Shown one piece after another: positions 19,195-32,342 of a DNA stretch of 64,000 nucleotides. Under the pieces are notes generated by a model, which saw nothing but the letters and a program-made list of their open reading frames with translations, was not told the DNA's origin and did no database searches. The translations under genes were made by a program, and so were the position numbers. Every line of letters starts with the position of its first letter. Position 1 is the stretch's first letter. Origin of the DNA: Pogonophryne albipinna (Eukaryota > Chordata > Actinopteri > Perciformes > Artedidraconidae); NCBI GenBank assembly GCA_028583405.1, contig CM053250.1, positions 41,504,283-41,568,282 on the forward strand, read 5' to 3'.

Positions 19195-21880
19195 ACTGAT
19201 TACATTGCATTGCATTTAGCTGATGCTTTTATCCAAAGCGACTTACAATAAGTGCGTTCGAACAACAAAATACAAACTTGAAGAAAACAGAATCATATAA
19301 GTACATCAGGTTTCATAGAGCAAAAACATTTCAAGTGCTACTCAACTGGCTTTAGGTAAGCCAGTCCTTTATTAGTATATAAGTGCTTTGTTAATAGTTC
19401 TATTGCTCGAATTGGAGTCGAAAGAGATGAGTTTTCAGTCTGCGCCGGAAGGTGTGTAAGCTATCTGCTGTCCTGATGTCAATGGGGAGCTCATTCCACC
19501 ATTTTGGAGCCAGGATAGCAAACCAACTTGGGTCTCCTTCGCAGCGAGCCGTTTGGTTGATGCAGAGCGGAGTGCACGTGCTGGGGTGTACGGTTTAACC
19601 ATGTCCTGGATGTAGGAAGGGCCAGATCCATTTGCAACATGGTACGCAAGTACCATTGTCTTGAAGTGGATTCTAGCAGTTACCGGAAGCCAGTGGAGGG
19701 AGCGGAGGAGCGGCGTGGTGTGGGAGAATTTAGGAAGGTTGAAGACCAGACGAGCCGCTGCATTCTCGATGAGCTGCAGAGGTCGGATGGCACATGCAGG
19801 TAGACCAGCCAGGAGGGAGTTGCAGTAGTCTAGGCGTGAGATGACGAGAGCCTGGACCCGAACCTGCGTCGCTTTCTGGGTCAGCTGGGGACGTATCCTC
19901 CTGATGTTGTAAAGCGTGTATCTGCAGCAGCGGGTTGTAGCAGCTATGTTTGCAGTGAAGGACAGTTTGTTATCTAGGATCACACCCAGATTCCTTGCAG
20001 TCTGAGTCGGGGAAACAACAGAGGTGCCGATGTTGATTGTTAGGTCAAGAGTGGGACAATCTTTTCCCGGAAGGAAAAGCAGTTCAGTCTTGTCAAGGTT
20101 GAGCTTGAGGTGATGAGCAGACATCCACTGAGAGATGTCAGCTAGACAAGCAGAGATGCGTGCGACGACCTGGGTCTCTGAGCGGGGAAAGGACAGAATT
20201 AATTGGGTGTCGTCAGCGTAGCAGTGGTATGAAAAACCATGCGGGCTAATGACAGATCTGAGCGAGTTTGTGTACAAGGAGAAGAGGAGGGGACCAAGAA
20301 CAGAGCCCTGAGGGACCCCTGTAGTTAATTGACAAGGGTCGGACTCCGACCCTCTCCAAGTAACCCTGTAGGTGCGGTCTTTGAGGTATGAGGTGATGAG
20401 GGAAAGTGCAGAGCCTGAAACTCCAAGTTCTTGGAGAGTGCAAAGGAGGATCTGATGATTCACCGTGTCGAATGCAGCAGACAGGTCCAGAAGGATGATG
20501 ACAGAGGAGAGGGAGGCTGCTTTAGCAGTGTGCAGTTCCTCAGTGACAGCAAGGAGGGCAGTTTCTGTGGAGTGACCTGCCTTGAAACCAGACTGGTGCG
20601 TATCCAGAAGGTTGTTCTGATGGAGATAACAGGAGAGTTGTTTAAAGACAGCGCGTTCAAGTGTTTTAGACAGGAACGGGAGGAGAGAGACAGGCCTGTA
20701 GTTTATAACATCAGACGGGTTGAGAGTGGATTTCTTTAGGAGAGGGTTTACTCTTGCCTCCTTGACTGTTTGGAAAGTGACCAGAAGTTAGAGTAAGTAA
20801 GTGTTGATGAAATGGGTGAGAAACGGTAGAATATCAGGAGCGATAGTCTGAAGGAGGTTTGAAGGGATAGGGTCCAGAGGACAGGTGGTAGGGCGGGCAG
20901 AGGGAATGAGGGTAAGAACCTCACTTGGAGAGAGAGGGGAAAAGGAGGTCAGTGTGTGGGTGAAAGGAGGGTCTGGTGACCCAGTGGTGAGTAAAGGTGA
21001 GTCAGAAAAAGAAGAGCGAATATCATCAACCTTTTTTTCAAAGTGGTTAACAAAGTCGCTTGACAGAAGGGAGGAGGGGGAAGGGGCTTTGGGGGGGTCC
21101 AGGAGGGAGGAGAAGATGGAAAATAGTTTTTTGGGATTGGAATAGGAAGATTGGATCTTATCTTGAAAGAAAGTGCTTTTTGCCTGAGAGATGGAAGCAG
21201 AGAAAGAGAGGAGAGCCTGATAGGTTACGAGGTCGTCATGGTGTTTGGATTTCCACCGTTTCCGCTCTGCTGCCCGAAGGACGGTTCTATTAGCACGCAG
21301 TGCATCATTTAGCCAGGGAGCAGGAGGGGACTGACGAGCCTGCCGAGATGTGAGAGGACAGAGAGAGTCCAGAGAGGATGAGAGAGTAGAGAGGAGAGTT
21401 TCTGCAGCAGAGTTTGGAGGCAGGAGTTGGAACGAGTCAGAGGAAGGGAGGGCTGAGAGAACCGATGAGGCAAAGGTAGAGGGGGAGAGGGAACGAAGGT
21501 TACGGCGGACAGGTGCAGGATGAGAAGAGATTAGTTCGTTATGTTTGGAAAGGGGTAGAGAGAATGAAATGATGAAGTGATCGGATGTGTGGAGCGGGTT
21601 TACAGAGAGGTTAGAAGTAGTTCAGTTCCTTGAGAATATGTAGATCAAGGACATTGCCAGTTTTATGAGTTGGTGGGGATGGAGACAGTGAGAAAGCAAA
21701 GGCGAGATGTTAGTTTGTCTATCTTCCCTGTCTGGAGGTTGAAGTCTCCGAGAAGTATAGCGGGAGGGCCAGTTTCAGGGATGTGTGAGAGGAGATTATC
21801 TAATTCCTCCAAGAGGTCCCCCAAGGCGCCTGGTGGACGCTGGTCCATGCAGACATACATTCACACTCACACTGTCTGGT
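19195..21880 (-). mobile_element. L2-type LINE (5'-truncated, leftward)
   Basis: In transcription order: end of an APE-type endonuclease (AILLGDFNLQ, about 21700-21860), a frameshifted linker, then reverse transcriptase 19435-20500. RT shows [28 protein letters not shown] and the catalytic CYADDTQ box, followed by the C-terminal [12 protein letters not shown] and LHWLPVTARI blocks typical of L2/CR1. The 3' end near 19195-19245 carries the dispersed tail word CTTTTATCCAAAGCGACTTA. Frameshifts make it inactive. Confidence 0.8.
19435..20500 (-). pseudogene. LINE reverse transcriptase domain
   Basis: Largest intact frame of the LINE. It holds the RT fingers/palm ([14 protein letters not shown]) and the conserved C-terminal region. 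The ATG-based start at 20463 is internal; the frame is open upstream through the DLSAAFDTV motif. It reads copied RNA into DNA during LINE retrotransposition, but the element is broken upstream. Confidence 0.75.
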
Positions 21881-24370
21881 TGTAAAGTCAAGTTTGGTCA
21901 GATTCACCCCAGAGTCAGTCATTGACAGTGCTTTTCTCAAGTAACACTGTCAGTCAGGGTCAAAGGTAATTTGGTCTCAGTCTTTTTGGCCATGTGTCGT
22001 GCTCTGCAGAGACTTTGATATTTCAGCATAGGCCAGTATCCTTTGTCCACAAAAATCTGTCATATATGGAGCGCCATCATTTATTAATTCACGATTACAA
22101 CTAGTTTATTAACACCTAATCTATATTAAAATGTCTAATAGATCTATTTCAGAAACTTGTGCATATAATTATTTTCTTGAGTCAAAACATTATTAGGATC
22201 TGTAAAGCTCTGCCATGTATTTCATAACTCATATTCATTTATCTTCAATTCTGGTCCACTTAAAGAAAAACGTTTAACCTCTTTAACAGTGCGTGGAACC
22301 TTGGGTGTCCGAACATGTAACAATCACTCCTTCCTTTATCAAGGATTTAACAACAGAAGTCATTTCATCAATGGTTTGTAGTTGAATTTAGGAATTATCA
22401 CTCATGGTAGGTATGTTTTTACTTTTTAACATCTCTAAATGTCAGTTAATTACTAATTAAATGGATGTCCATTAGGAGGTGGTGACGCTTTGTCTTTTAA
22501 ACTCATAATCTGGTGCCGTGCGCTCCCTGTGAAGCTGCAAGTAAGATTTTAAAAACCACTGCAGGGTGGGTTGAGTGACCCCTTCTCCCTATTGGTCGTC
22601 AACAATATGCACCATTGCAATGGGTGATTGAAGGCCCCACATTATTTCCAATGAGATTGCTTTTTCAAAATTAAATGTGCAGTTTTTTTTTTTTTTTTAA
22701 ACTCTACATTTTGGACGACAAACAACAGTTATTTCCCATAGAAAGTTCTCCTGTAGTAATATATGCCACAATGGTGAAACCAATACCTCAAATTGAAATA
22801 CTATTATTTTGCTTAGAACTAGCTTCCCCTTCAACATGACCTATATAAATAAATGTTTGTCTGATTTTATAGAGTGGTTACTAAAACTCTCCCTTTAAAC
22901 TGTAGATTAATACGGTAACAAATTAAATCTCTACCAAATTCACACATGAATAAAAACTCTAAACGAATAATTTGTCCACATGATGAAAAGATTGAAGAAT
23001 CTGTTCTACTCTGTGCTCCTAACTCCAAAACACCCACTGCTTACAGTGTAGTGAATATTTCCATCATGTCTCCCCCTTTATCCCACAGTACCCTCAGTGT
23101 TTTAGGATTATTTCCTCATTTTATTTTAATAGTTTCTTCTTTATTGCTATTTTTAATTTACCAACTGATTAATTAATGGGTAATACAACTTTTTATCTTT
23201 ACTTATTTATCAAGTCAATTCAATTTCTTTAAATGTGGTTCTTTTTATTTGAATAAGTGTGTTAATGTGCAAACTCACTCATTCCGATTGATTCCCTTCC
23301 CCTCTCCTCTGGTTTATCTCGAGCCGTGACCCCGGCCTCCTCACATTCTGCTCGACCAACTTCTCTGACTCCTCCCCCTTTGTCCATCAGCTCTTGAATC
23401 CATTCGCTGTAACTCTTTGAGGCAGCCATCTGCCCAGTTACATCATGCCACTGTTCTTGTACTGCTTTGCATTTAATCTCCTCCTTTACAGTCTCTCTGC
23501 TGCTTTATGGAGCTTTGGTTCTGGCTGCCACAGGTGGAGATTGTTCTGGATGCAGTTCTTGTTGTTGTTGTTGGTTCAGCTCTGGTTCTCTGTCTGGTCT
23601 ATTGAGAAGGAGCAGGCTCCTGCTTGGGATAGGCGGGTCGGGGTCTTAGCCGTCTGACAGGCAGAGAGAGAGAGTCCAGGTCTCGGGACGCATTACCTAT
23701 AGAAATTCTAACACACTGAGGTTAAATAAATCCAACCCTTTCCACTCTGTCTTTTTCTAATCATACTATCTGTCTTGGTTGTTAAATGCCAAAATGAATG
23801 TCTCCTAATGATATTACGAAAACTCCCTCTAAAAATGGTTTCATCCATTGCTACATATTTACCCAACATAACTCTTTCAGGAAACCATTTTCTCCTATAA
23901 ATTGAAATACCTACATGTTTCAAGCATCACATATTTCACACACTACGAAAGAACATCTCCATATTTTCTCCAATATTCTAAATCCCACTATTACTAAGAA
24001 CAATAGTAAACCTGCAGAGCACACTAATCAGATCACAGTATTTAAATTTGACTCAAGTGTAGGCCTATGTCTACTTTCTATTATAATTATTAATATTATC
24101 ACTTTTTACTGAACACTTAAAGGAATTATTGGTGGAAAAGTTTCCTCACAAAATGTAATCGTCATTACTAAAGCTAAAACCTAAAGAAATCATCACGGAA
24201 CAGTTTTCTGTCCTTACCACTTAATTGTTTCAATAAAAACTAAAAAGCATTGTGAAAACTCCCACTCTTGAAAACATCTCAACACTTTATTCTATCTGAG
24301 CACGAATGTTTATGACAGACACGCCCTATTAATCCAAAACGGTCTTTAATGGTATCAATTGTGAACTTTC
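21881..24370. other. AT-rich intergenic stretch
   Basis: Only short chance frames. Contains a T-rich run at about 22683-22699 and an octamer-scale TTG cluster at 23555-23580. No gene or complete repeat could be supported. Confidence 0.35.
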
Positions 24371-25568
24371 TTAAGGCGAGACACCCCAGGTGAATAGGGT
24401 AATTTTTTTAACTTAAAGGTATCAGCTAGAAATTTCTCCAGTTAATTACTGACAATAAGACAATTGTCTTTTGTATTACAAGTTTTCTGAAATAGCATGT
24501 TTAAATATGCAAATTATCCATTATCTCATTAAATATGCACATATTTTAACACATTTCAGGAATCAAAATCTGAACTTTGGATAAAGCCAGGTTCAAAATT
24601 CTTGTTTCATTTTGTAGTCATATTAGTATCTAAGGCTTTTACAGAAGGGATATTGGATATATCTCTTTATCACTCCATAAATCAGAAAATACTGTCAACA
24701 GCCCTAAAATATCAATTTTCGCCATGTTTTTAGGTATAAAATGTTGTATAATTCAGGCTATGAATGATATATGAACAAACCCTTCTGTAAAAGCCTTCAT
24801 AATATTGATAGGAATATAACTGGAAGGTTTGGTGTCTCTACGTGCTACTGAAGTTGAAATTTCGAACTCAGAGTAGGAGAAAAAACTCATTTTGAGAAAA
24901 CGACCTTTAAAGATTGCAGTGAGGCGCTAGCTAAACCCTCCTGTTCTTTGGATGATAGCTTGCACATCGACGCACTCCGTGAAGGTATTTCATGTTCGGG
25001 GTCATTTGTTTTTTGTATAACCTTGCTTCGTGCAAGTGACAATTGTTGTCGTCTTCTCTGTGAACGTTTTTTTCGCCGTTCTTTTGTCATTTTGAGATTT
25101 CAATTTCGAGCGGAAAGCTAACCAGGAAGTGTTTTAGCACACCACGTGACGCATCTGAACGAATCACGTTGTCAGAAATTGACACCAGCCAATGAGATTT
25201 CGTTTCTTGGTTTAAGACCCCTTTGTGCTTTCACGATTGGTTGCTGATACAAAGGAAATGACCATATTTGGATCCGATGAGATTGTGCAGGAGAGACACA
25301 GCTTTCCAACGATACCTCTGTTGACATGGTGCACACAGCGGCCGTGGTACTTTATGTTACGTTAGAATGCTAACTTTTGGTGAATTTAGGAGAAATCTAC
25401 AGACGCAAATAGACAAACTATAGTAAAATAAACACTTAAATGTGTATTTTGTACGTTTTCCTTCCAAAAGCCTGAAAGAAAACATGTTATAGAATCAAAA
25501 TAGCACAAAATCTCAAAATTGACCAGTACTTGAAAAACGATGTTTTTGCCTGCCGTGTCTCGCCTTAA
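24371..25568. mobile_element. TTAA-target DNA transposon, second family
   Basis: Body 24375-25564 starts GGCGAGACACCCCAGG and ends CCTGCCGTGTCTCGCC. These are inverted ends with TTAA on both sides (24371-24374 and 25565-25568). The class is piggyBac/Kolobok-like, a different family from 1084-1905. It encloses one short basic leftward frame at 24887-25090. Confidence 0.75.
24887..25090 (-). pseudogene. Short basic frame inside the TTAA transposon
   Basis: 67 residues beginning MTKERRKKRSQRRRQQ, strongly basic. It ends in KVVFSK, where a GTTTTC/donor-like sequence follows. It may be the first exon or leader of an otherwise deleted transposase. No domain recognised. Confidence 0.3.
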
Positions 25569-26777
25569 TATTGATTGTAAATGCAAAATATAATTAAGTA
25601 CAATTCTTAGTTAATGACAAATACCATGAAATTCACAACGCAATGCAATGGTAACAATCAGTTCTCAAAACTTCTCATAAAAACCACAATGTGACATAAC
25701 TGTATCCTACAAAAACTATGCTAAAAACAACAAATTATAGTTTCTTATTTATTTCAATATATCTACTACTTCAAATCACACATTGATCGATTAATTTTCA
25801 ATGTATTCACTCCAACTTCAGATCACTCATTGATCTTTCACTCCTTGTTTTAAATTCAACGCTCAGCAGCCTTCTTCCAGGCATTAGACGAAAGAACAAG
25901 CAGTCACACTCCGGGCTGCTGCTCGACAATTAGAGCAGAATGGGGAGAAGGGGGGGGAGATACTTTCACAGACAAAGACAGACACACCCCGGCAGGAGTT
26001 TTCAGCCTTTTCAGGAGTAGGGGGGCTTCTTTGAACAATTAACAAACAACAAACTATGGTATACCAAAACATTTAGCGCTTTATCGCAGGCTCTACATCA
26101 CGGCCTGACAAAACATGGACAACTGCACTTTTGTACGTAGTGAATTCACAGAGTCGCCAGGCAAGTTTTATCTTTTTAACTCCCTGAACTCAGATCGGGC
26201 TTATTAATCTCTTAATTACCGAACGGACCGGAACAGGCATGGCCTTTCACCCTGTTTTTTCCACTGAGAATCAATCTCTCAGTCTGTCCCCATTGTTCTC
26301 GTAAGCTCCCTGGTACTGGGAAGCCTAGTTCACGTTCTTCTCGTTCAAATTTGTCCTTCCATTATGACTTCGTATTTCTTTATCTGACTAAGGTTGATTT
26401 ATGTTCACTAATTATATATATTTACAGCTAGTTATATTCCCCGTACAGTCTATCCGGCCTTTATAGTGCGATGTATATTTCCTTTATCGTCACGTTTAGC
26501 CTTTAGACATTTAACTCAACAGAACAAGAGATAGTGAGATCCGATTGTTTCAAATGGCTTTTGAAGGTTACGTTTCTCCTCTTGGAATTTTTACATATAA
26601 TACAACTGCAGCTCCTACGAGACTGGAAAGTATTATTCTGTTTTGTTCTGGATGGAGTCTTTAGAAAACCACTGAACTTCCCCAACGAGTTGGCCGTATG
26701 ATTTCTGAAAAAATCTACGGGGTCTTTCACCGTCCTCTTACACACCTCGTTGCTTCACTTTTATATTATATAACTTT
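25569..26777. other. AT-rich intergenic stretch
   Basis: No supported gene. Short frames only. Confidence 0.35.
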
Positions 26778-26805
26778 CCTACCTAACTAATATTAGTTAG
26801 GTAGG
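26778..26805. repeat. 28-bp perfect palindrome
   Basis: Half-site CCTACCTAACTAAT followed immediately by its reverse complement, with no spacer. Embedded in AT-rich DNA next to a TATATATG tract. Confidence 0.85.
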
Positions 26806-27044
26806 TACATATATATGTATTGTATTCTTTACCGTAAAACTAAAACACTGTGAATGTCTTTGACAACTCTAAAATGTAGTTTATTTTAGCCAATCACAGA
26901 TCTTTGATAGAAAACAGGCATCTGTTTACCTCTTTCGTTGTCAGGGCCCTGTTGTTTAGTTGTCAAAGATATTCGAGGTGCGGACCCCTGGACCCAAGTA
27001 ATACATATCAGTTACTTTAGATCACACACCTATTTTAGACATGT

Positions 27045-27157
27045 AGCCTTCCAGATACTCGACCTGCTGTGTCTAAATAAGGATGTCTCCTCTCCCACAT
27101 CTCTAGTCTCCTGTCATGCAAAACTGCTCCTACTTCATACAGAGTAATTAAGCACAT
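27045..27157 (+). repeat. Degenerate direct repeat, left copy
   Basis: Begins GCCTTCCAGATACTCG and ends GTAATTAAGCACA. It matches 28777-28926 (GCCTTCCAGATGTTTG ... GTAATTAAGTACA) with many substitutions and small gaps. The hAT element at 27273-28727 lies between the two. Confidence 0.55.
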
Positions 27158-27264
27158 TTAAGCCAACTACTTCACAATGTTGTGGCAATTTAGTACTCAC
27201 AACATGAAAGAATAAAACAGAGAGAAATCAATAAAACACAAACACAGGTATAGTTGAGCAGTAA

Positions 27265-28735
27265 TTGTACAGCAGGGGTGCCCAACCAGTCGATCGCGAT
27301 GGACTGGTCGATCGCGGGGAGATTCCCAGTCGATCACGAGATGTGTCTAAAAATAGAACAACAATGTTCTGTTTTATCGTTAATGTCCTGTAACATAATC
27401 TTCCTGTGCCAGAATAATGCACTTGAACGCATCAAAGCTTTGTGATTGGCCCAGCGTGACCCCATGTGTCGGGGCGTGACTGGTGGGCAGTGAGCAGTGC
27501 ACTAGTTCGCTGACGTTGTCCGTGTCAACAGGAGTGACAGTCCGCACACACACAAGACCGCAATTATGGAAGAAGCAAAAAAGCCCAAAATATATAATTT
27601 TCACTCCGAGTGGGAGGATGATTATTTTTGTATCTATTCCAATTCAAAGTCCATCTGTCTCATCTGCAATGCGAGCGTGGCTTTATCGAAGAAGGGTAAT
27701 TTAGGAGCGGCATTTCAAAACAGTGCACAAACGCTACGAGACGGAATTCCCTCCTAATTCTGCCCTACGCTCCCAAAAGGGGAGGGGCCTGAAAGGACAG
27801 CTAAATGCACAGCAGTCCATTTTCACCAGGCCCAACAACAAGAGCAAGGCTGCTCCATAGCATCTTATCGTGTCAGTCACGTTCTTGAGAAACACATGAA
27901 GTCTTTCAAAGACGGCGAAGTTGTGAAAGAAGCATTCCTGGAGGCTGCCGACGCGCTTTTGGGGGACAGTAAAAATAACAGTAGCATTTCAACAGGTTTT
28001 TGATATAATAAAAACTCAAGTTAGATACCGTTATTAATCAGCTGTAAGTTTTAGTTTGTTTGAACTTATTCATTATAATTATTGTACAACATGGTATAAG
28101 AATGCAAACATTAAGATCTGTTCTGTTTAAATTGATTATAGTCTATTATCAGTTCAGGTTAAGAAACTAGTGTTGCTTGCATCCTATTTTAAAGGCATTT
28201 CTTTTTATAATCTACTAAAATGCAACAAAAAAGGGTTTGATTCTATTAATTTTGTCTTTTTTATTGCACTTTGGCAGCAGATTCCTGTGTAGCTTCAGAT
28301 CTGAGTTGTCTTATTAGTAAGCCTAATTTATACTTTTGTAGCAACACTATTTTTATATAATGGCAAAGAAAGAGTCTTTTCTTTTTCCCTGTGTCATATG
28401 TGGCAGCACTGTTCAATGTTTCTTGAAAACATTACCCACTGTAGTATGTGACGTGTGAATAAACTCCAACTCTGTATCAACAACACTGTTGTGTAACTTC
28501 AGTTAAATACTTGTATGTGTGTAGATTAGAAAGAGGTAAGATAAAGGATCTGCAGTATTTAATGAAGTATTAATCGTACAAAGGTCAGTTTTATACAAGT
28601 AGAAGTGTGTATTTACCTGGTAGTAGGCTGTCAGTAATGGCTACGCCTCTCTATTTGGACTGGTAGATCTCGGCAGACTGGCAACTTTAAAAGTAGCTCT
28701 CGGTTCAAAAAAGGTTGGGCACCCCTGTTGTACAG
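27265..28735. mobile_element. hAT-type DNA transposon, internally deleted
   Basis: Body 27273-28727 with inverted ends CAGGGGTGCCCAACC and GGTTGGGCACCCCTG. A perfect 8-bp target duplication TTGTACAG sits at 27265-27272 and 28728-28735. Contains the start of a transposase-like frame (27566-27757) and a frameshifted remnant reading VVKEAFLEAADALLG at about 27920-27970; the catalytic core is missing. Confidence 0.85.
27566..27757 (+). pseudogene. hAT transposase N-terminal fragment (zinc-finger-like)
   Basis: 63 residues: MEEAKKPKIYNFHSEWEDDY, then CLICNASVALSKKGNL, a C-x2-C start of a BED-like finger as found in hAT-derived vertebrate proteins. The frame is broken right after it. Confidence 0.5.
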
Positions 28736-28776
28736 CATATAGCCACTGCAATGAACACACACCCATCTTACTCTGC

Positions 28777-28926
28777 TGCCTTCCAGATGTTTGCCACGCG
28801 GTGTCCAAATAAGGATATCTCATCTCTCACATCTCCACTACTCTTAATACAAATGTTTCACTTCTCATATTTCCAGCTTCTTGTTATACAGACTGCTACT
28901 ATTTAATACAAAGTAATTAAGTACAC
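28777..28926 (+). repeat. Degenerate direct repeat, right copy
   Basis: Partner of 27045-27157. Confidence 0.5.
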
Positions 28927-29965
28927 ACAAGAATATATAAAAACACACATATATTAGTGATAACATAATTCAACATACTTCTTATATATCAGGTGACATA
29001 ATAAAATGAATATACCAGAAATACACTGTATTAAACTTTCTGCTATAACACGTTACTTTAATATGTATATATATATAAATATGCCGCTAAAACTGAGTAA
29101 TATAGCTGGCTGCTAAATCCTCCAAACTGTTACAGGATGTGTATTTTGTGAAATGTGTAATTTTTTTTAATTATAATTTCTTGTTTTGAATCTTTAATAC
29201 TTTTTTTATGCATACTTTAAGTAACATTAGGCTGTCTTTGGCTCTTTTCTGCTGTAACAATGTAAATGTATTCTGATCTAATTGATATGTTTTTGTCAAT
29301 TTGTTTCCCTATATTGCGACACTTATTTGGTTTAAGATTATTTCTCCTTTTTTTAAAGACATCCGCAACCATAGTGGAATGCTGTTGTAAAGGATTGCTT
29401 TGATCCGTGCATCAATACCTTCACCCAGCTTTGAGGCCTCCAATGAACATCATCTTGTGGCTGGGAAAAATGTGAACAAATAAATCTCACAAAGACTGAC
29501 TTTCTGGTGTAATCATTATAATATCAAAGACAAGCACTTTAAGTAACAATATATAAAATCATTCAGCAGCAGAGGATGGGGTGGAAACAGCATTTCTAAC
29601 TAAGATGATTACAATATTACAAGTTAAACATCAAGATGAACATACTATTATTAATTTAAAAAGTACATGGGAGACTTAAATATCCTGCAATATACCATTA
29701 GCAGAATAGGAACAAATGTGCCAAAACATTTCTAAAATAAACATAAACATAAACTGAGGGCTTTCTTCCTGAGCCGCTGGGAGGATCACTTTTTCAGCGG
29801 AATAAATATTATAACTGGTTTTGTTCAGCATTGCCAGCTTCACTGTTCAGCATTCTCCTGTCCTGTGCTCTGAAATAAAAATGTGGATAAGAATAAAACA
29901 ACGCTAAAATAAACACTACAATACAACAAAACACAAGGTTGTTCATATATATATATATATATAAT
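28927..29965. other. AT-rich intergenic stretch
   Basis: No gene supported; ends in a (TA)n tract at about 29945-29973. Confidence 0.35.
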
Positions 29966-30656
29966 ATATATATTAGGGCTGTCAAACGATTAAAATTTTT
30001 AATCAGATTAATCACAGTTTAAAAATTAATTAATCATGATTAATCACCATTCGAACTATGTCCAAAATATGCCATTTCTTTATGTATATTGTTGTGGGAA
30101 TGGAAAGATAAATGAAAGAAGGCGGATATATCCATTTAACATACAGTATGTTTATTATAAAAAAAATCTGCGTGTCAAAATGAAAGACAACCCACACACC
30201 TATCAATCATCAAACCGTGGGGTCTTAATTCATTACGTGTTGATTTCTATCAACGGGGGAGTACTTCAGGAAAGTCGACAGAGGGGGGGGGGCGGCGGCT
30301 AGTGGAGTACTTCGTGACCACAGAGTGTGAACGTTGTGATCAGCTGTTTTAACGCAGTTCTCCAGTGAAGGGGGGGAGTGGGGAGTCTCCCTCCGCAGCC
30401 GGTTGGCGTAGTTTTGGCACAATTCTGTTGTACAGACCGACGTTAACAGCAGCCCTGTCTGTGCACACGGAGGGGCTAAGCCATTTCTTGGTATGGGTGT
30501 AGCCTACCCCAGCCATACCCTGGCGCTGCCACTGGTGGAATGTATGGGGCGGGCCATTCTGCACATGCGTTAAATGCGTTAAATATTTTAACGCAATTAA
30601 TTCAAAAAATTAATTACCGCCGTTAACGCGATAATTTTGACAGCATTAATATATAT
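29966..30656 (+). mobile_element. hAT-like MITE, copy 1 (675 bp)
   Basis: Body 29974-30648, ends TAGGGCTGTCAAACG and TTTTGACAGCATTA, flanked by ATATATAT. Internally it shares the CGTTAACGCG/AATTAATT sub-terminal block and the central block with the inverted, longer copy at 56777-57806. The TSD is weak evidence here because the target is a TA repeat. Confidence 0.65.
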
Positions 30657-32260
30657 ATATACAATTATAATTAATACAACTGTTAATTTGATTAGAGCTT
30701 TGACACATATCTTTATTGATATATGTATAAATATGACGACTTAATATATAGTCGGCCTAATAGCAAACAGCTACATTCAACTCTTTTAATGGTATATTGC
30801 AAGTGCAATAAGAAGCTACAGGAACGTTAATCTACGTCGGTAATATTAACTTTATTTAATACAACATTTACGGTACAAGATTTACATCATCCAGCCCATG
30901 TAGTATAATATTTTACAAATGATTAATTACAGCAAACATGTGCAATATATCCATTATTACAGCTCCGTGGGATGGCAGTAAGGCGATATGGGTCCGTTGT
31001 TATTGTGCATCCATGGGTAAAGAGAAACTCATGTAGTGCTGAACACGTAACATGAACGTGCCGGGCGGCGCGGTCCCGTGGGTTAGATGGGCGTTCATAA
31101 TGCAGAGGGAAATAACTCTCAGAATAACGTTATTAGCACATTTTTACAACTTGAGGAACGAATGTTTTTAATAAGGGCTATACAAACGTTCATACTGGGT
31201 AGTTTATTTAGTTTAAAAAAAAAAATCCAACGAGTTACAGACCACTCTTTCCCAATGTAAGTCAATGGGAAAAAGTGTTTCCGGGCCCAGCAACCTAAAG
31301 GAAGTGTAGTACCGCCGTTTGACCACAACGAATATTCTCATCAGACTCCGGCGCACTTCCTGGGGGCTTGGTGTCTTGAGCTTGGGGAGTTTACGCGAGC
31401 AACGTGACCAACAACAAATCACATGAATCTCTCCTGTCAATTGCATAAAAGGTTTTACATGTCACACTTTATATGATGAACATTTATGACATTAATATCT
31501 ATGGTGCTATTTTACGCAACATTCCATGCTGGCTAAATACTGTCTATGCCTGCTAGCTGTCCATTCAAACGAAGTAAACTGGATATAAACTCCCCAAACA
31601 GGCGAAAACCTACCAGTTTCACCCACTGTCTCTGCCACCTCCCTCCATGCCTGGCTCCTCCGGTAGGTGAACAGGAACTGATCATAAAGCACGGGTGATT
31701 CCCTCCCGCTACGATTATTTTCTCCTCCATTTTTTGGCATATGAGGAAATGAACTGCGGTCTGTCTCTCCCAGCATACACGCGGTTTGATTGGCTAGCGC
31801 TTGTACTGGCAGATTTGCATAAGCAGGATTTGATTGGCTGACGCCTCCGTCGAAGCTTCAAAAGTAGAACATTGCTCTACTTTTGCAGCGAGCACCGCGA
31901 GAGAAGCTACGCTTTGCTCCCACAATGCAGTTTGGCGAAGCGTGACGTCACCCCATTCAAAGTGAATGGACAGAAGCGTTGAAGAGTCAACGCACGCCGC
32001 CGTGTGTAGGGGCCTTAAGTCAAAAAACAACGAAACATAAAATCATATTTTCATGTTAACAATATTGTATTTATTCCAGTTTAATGATTGTGATTGAAAA
32101 GCCTAAGGAGGCTGCTAAACATTGCAAAGAGGGATTTGTATTCCTTAATACTATTCGTAAACTTAACCATGTTGTAGCCTGAGAAAGGCTAAACCCTATC
32201 AAAGAATACATTTATTAACTACATTATCTCATTTAGCTGTAGCTTTTAGAAACAACAAAA
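30657..32260. other. Intergenic stretch with degenerate repeat remnants
   Basis: No gene supported. The end near 32010-32020 (TGTGTAGGGGCCTTA) resembles a DNA-transposon terminus, but no matching left end was found. Confidence 0.3.
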
Positions 32261-32264
32261 AATA

Positions 32265-32342
32265 CTTATTGACCAATCGTTGAACCAGGAACCTTGCGGT
32301 TGTGAGTCAACTGCTTTCCAGCTGACCCACAGCCCACACGCT
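32265..32342 (-). repeat. tRNA-derived SINE remnant
   Basis: On the minus strand it reads GTGGGTCAGCTGGAAAGCAG (box A-like), then CACAACCGCAAGGTTCCTGG and GGTTCAACG (box B-like). No intact cloverleaf or 3' tail, so not a functional tRNA. Confidence 0.45.

Noticed and set aside
32265..32342. Functional tRNA gene
   Set aside because: Only box A/B-like words remain. The acceptor stem and anticodon arm do not pair, so it is a SINE remnant.
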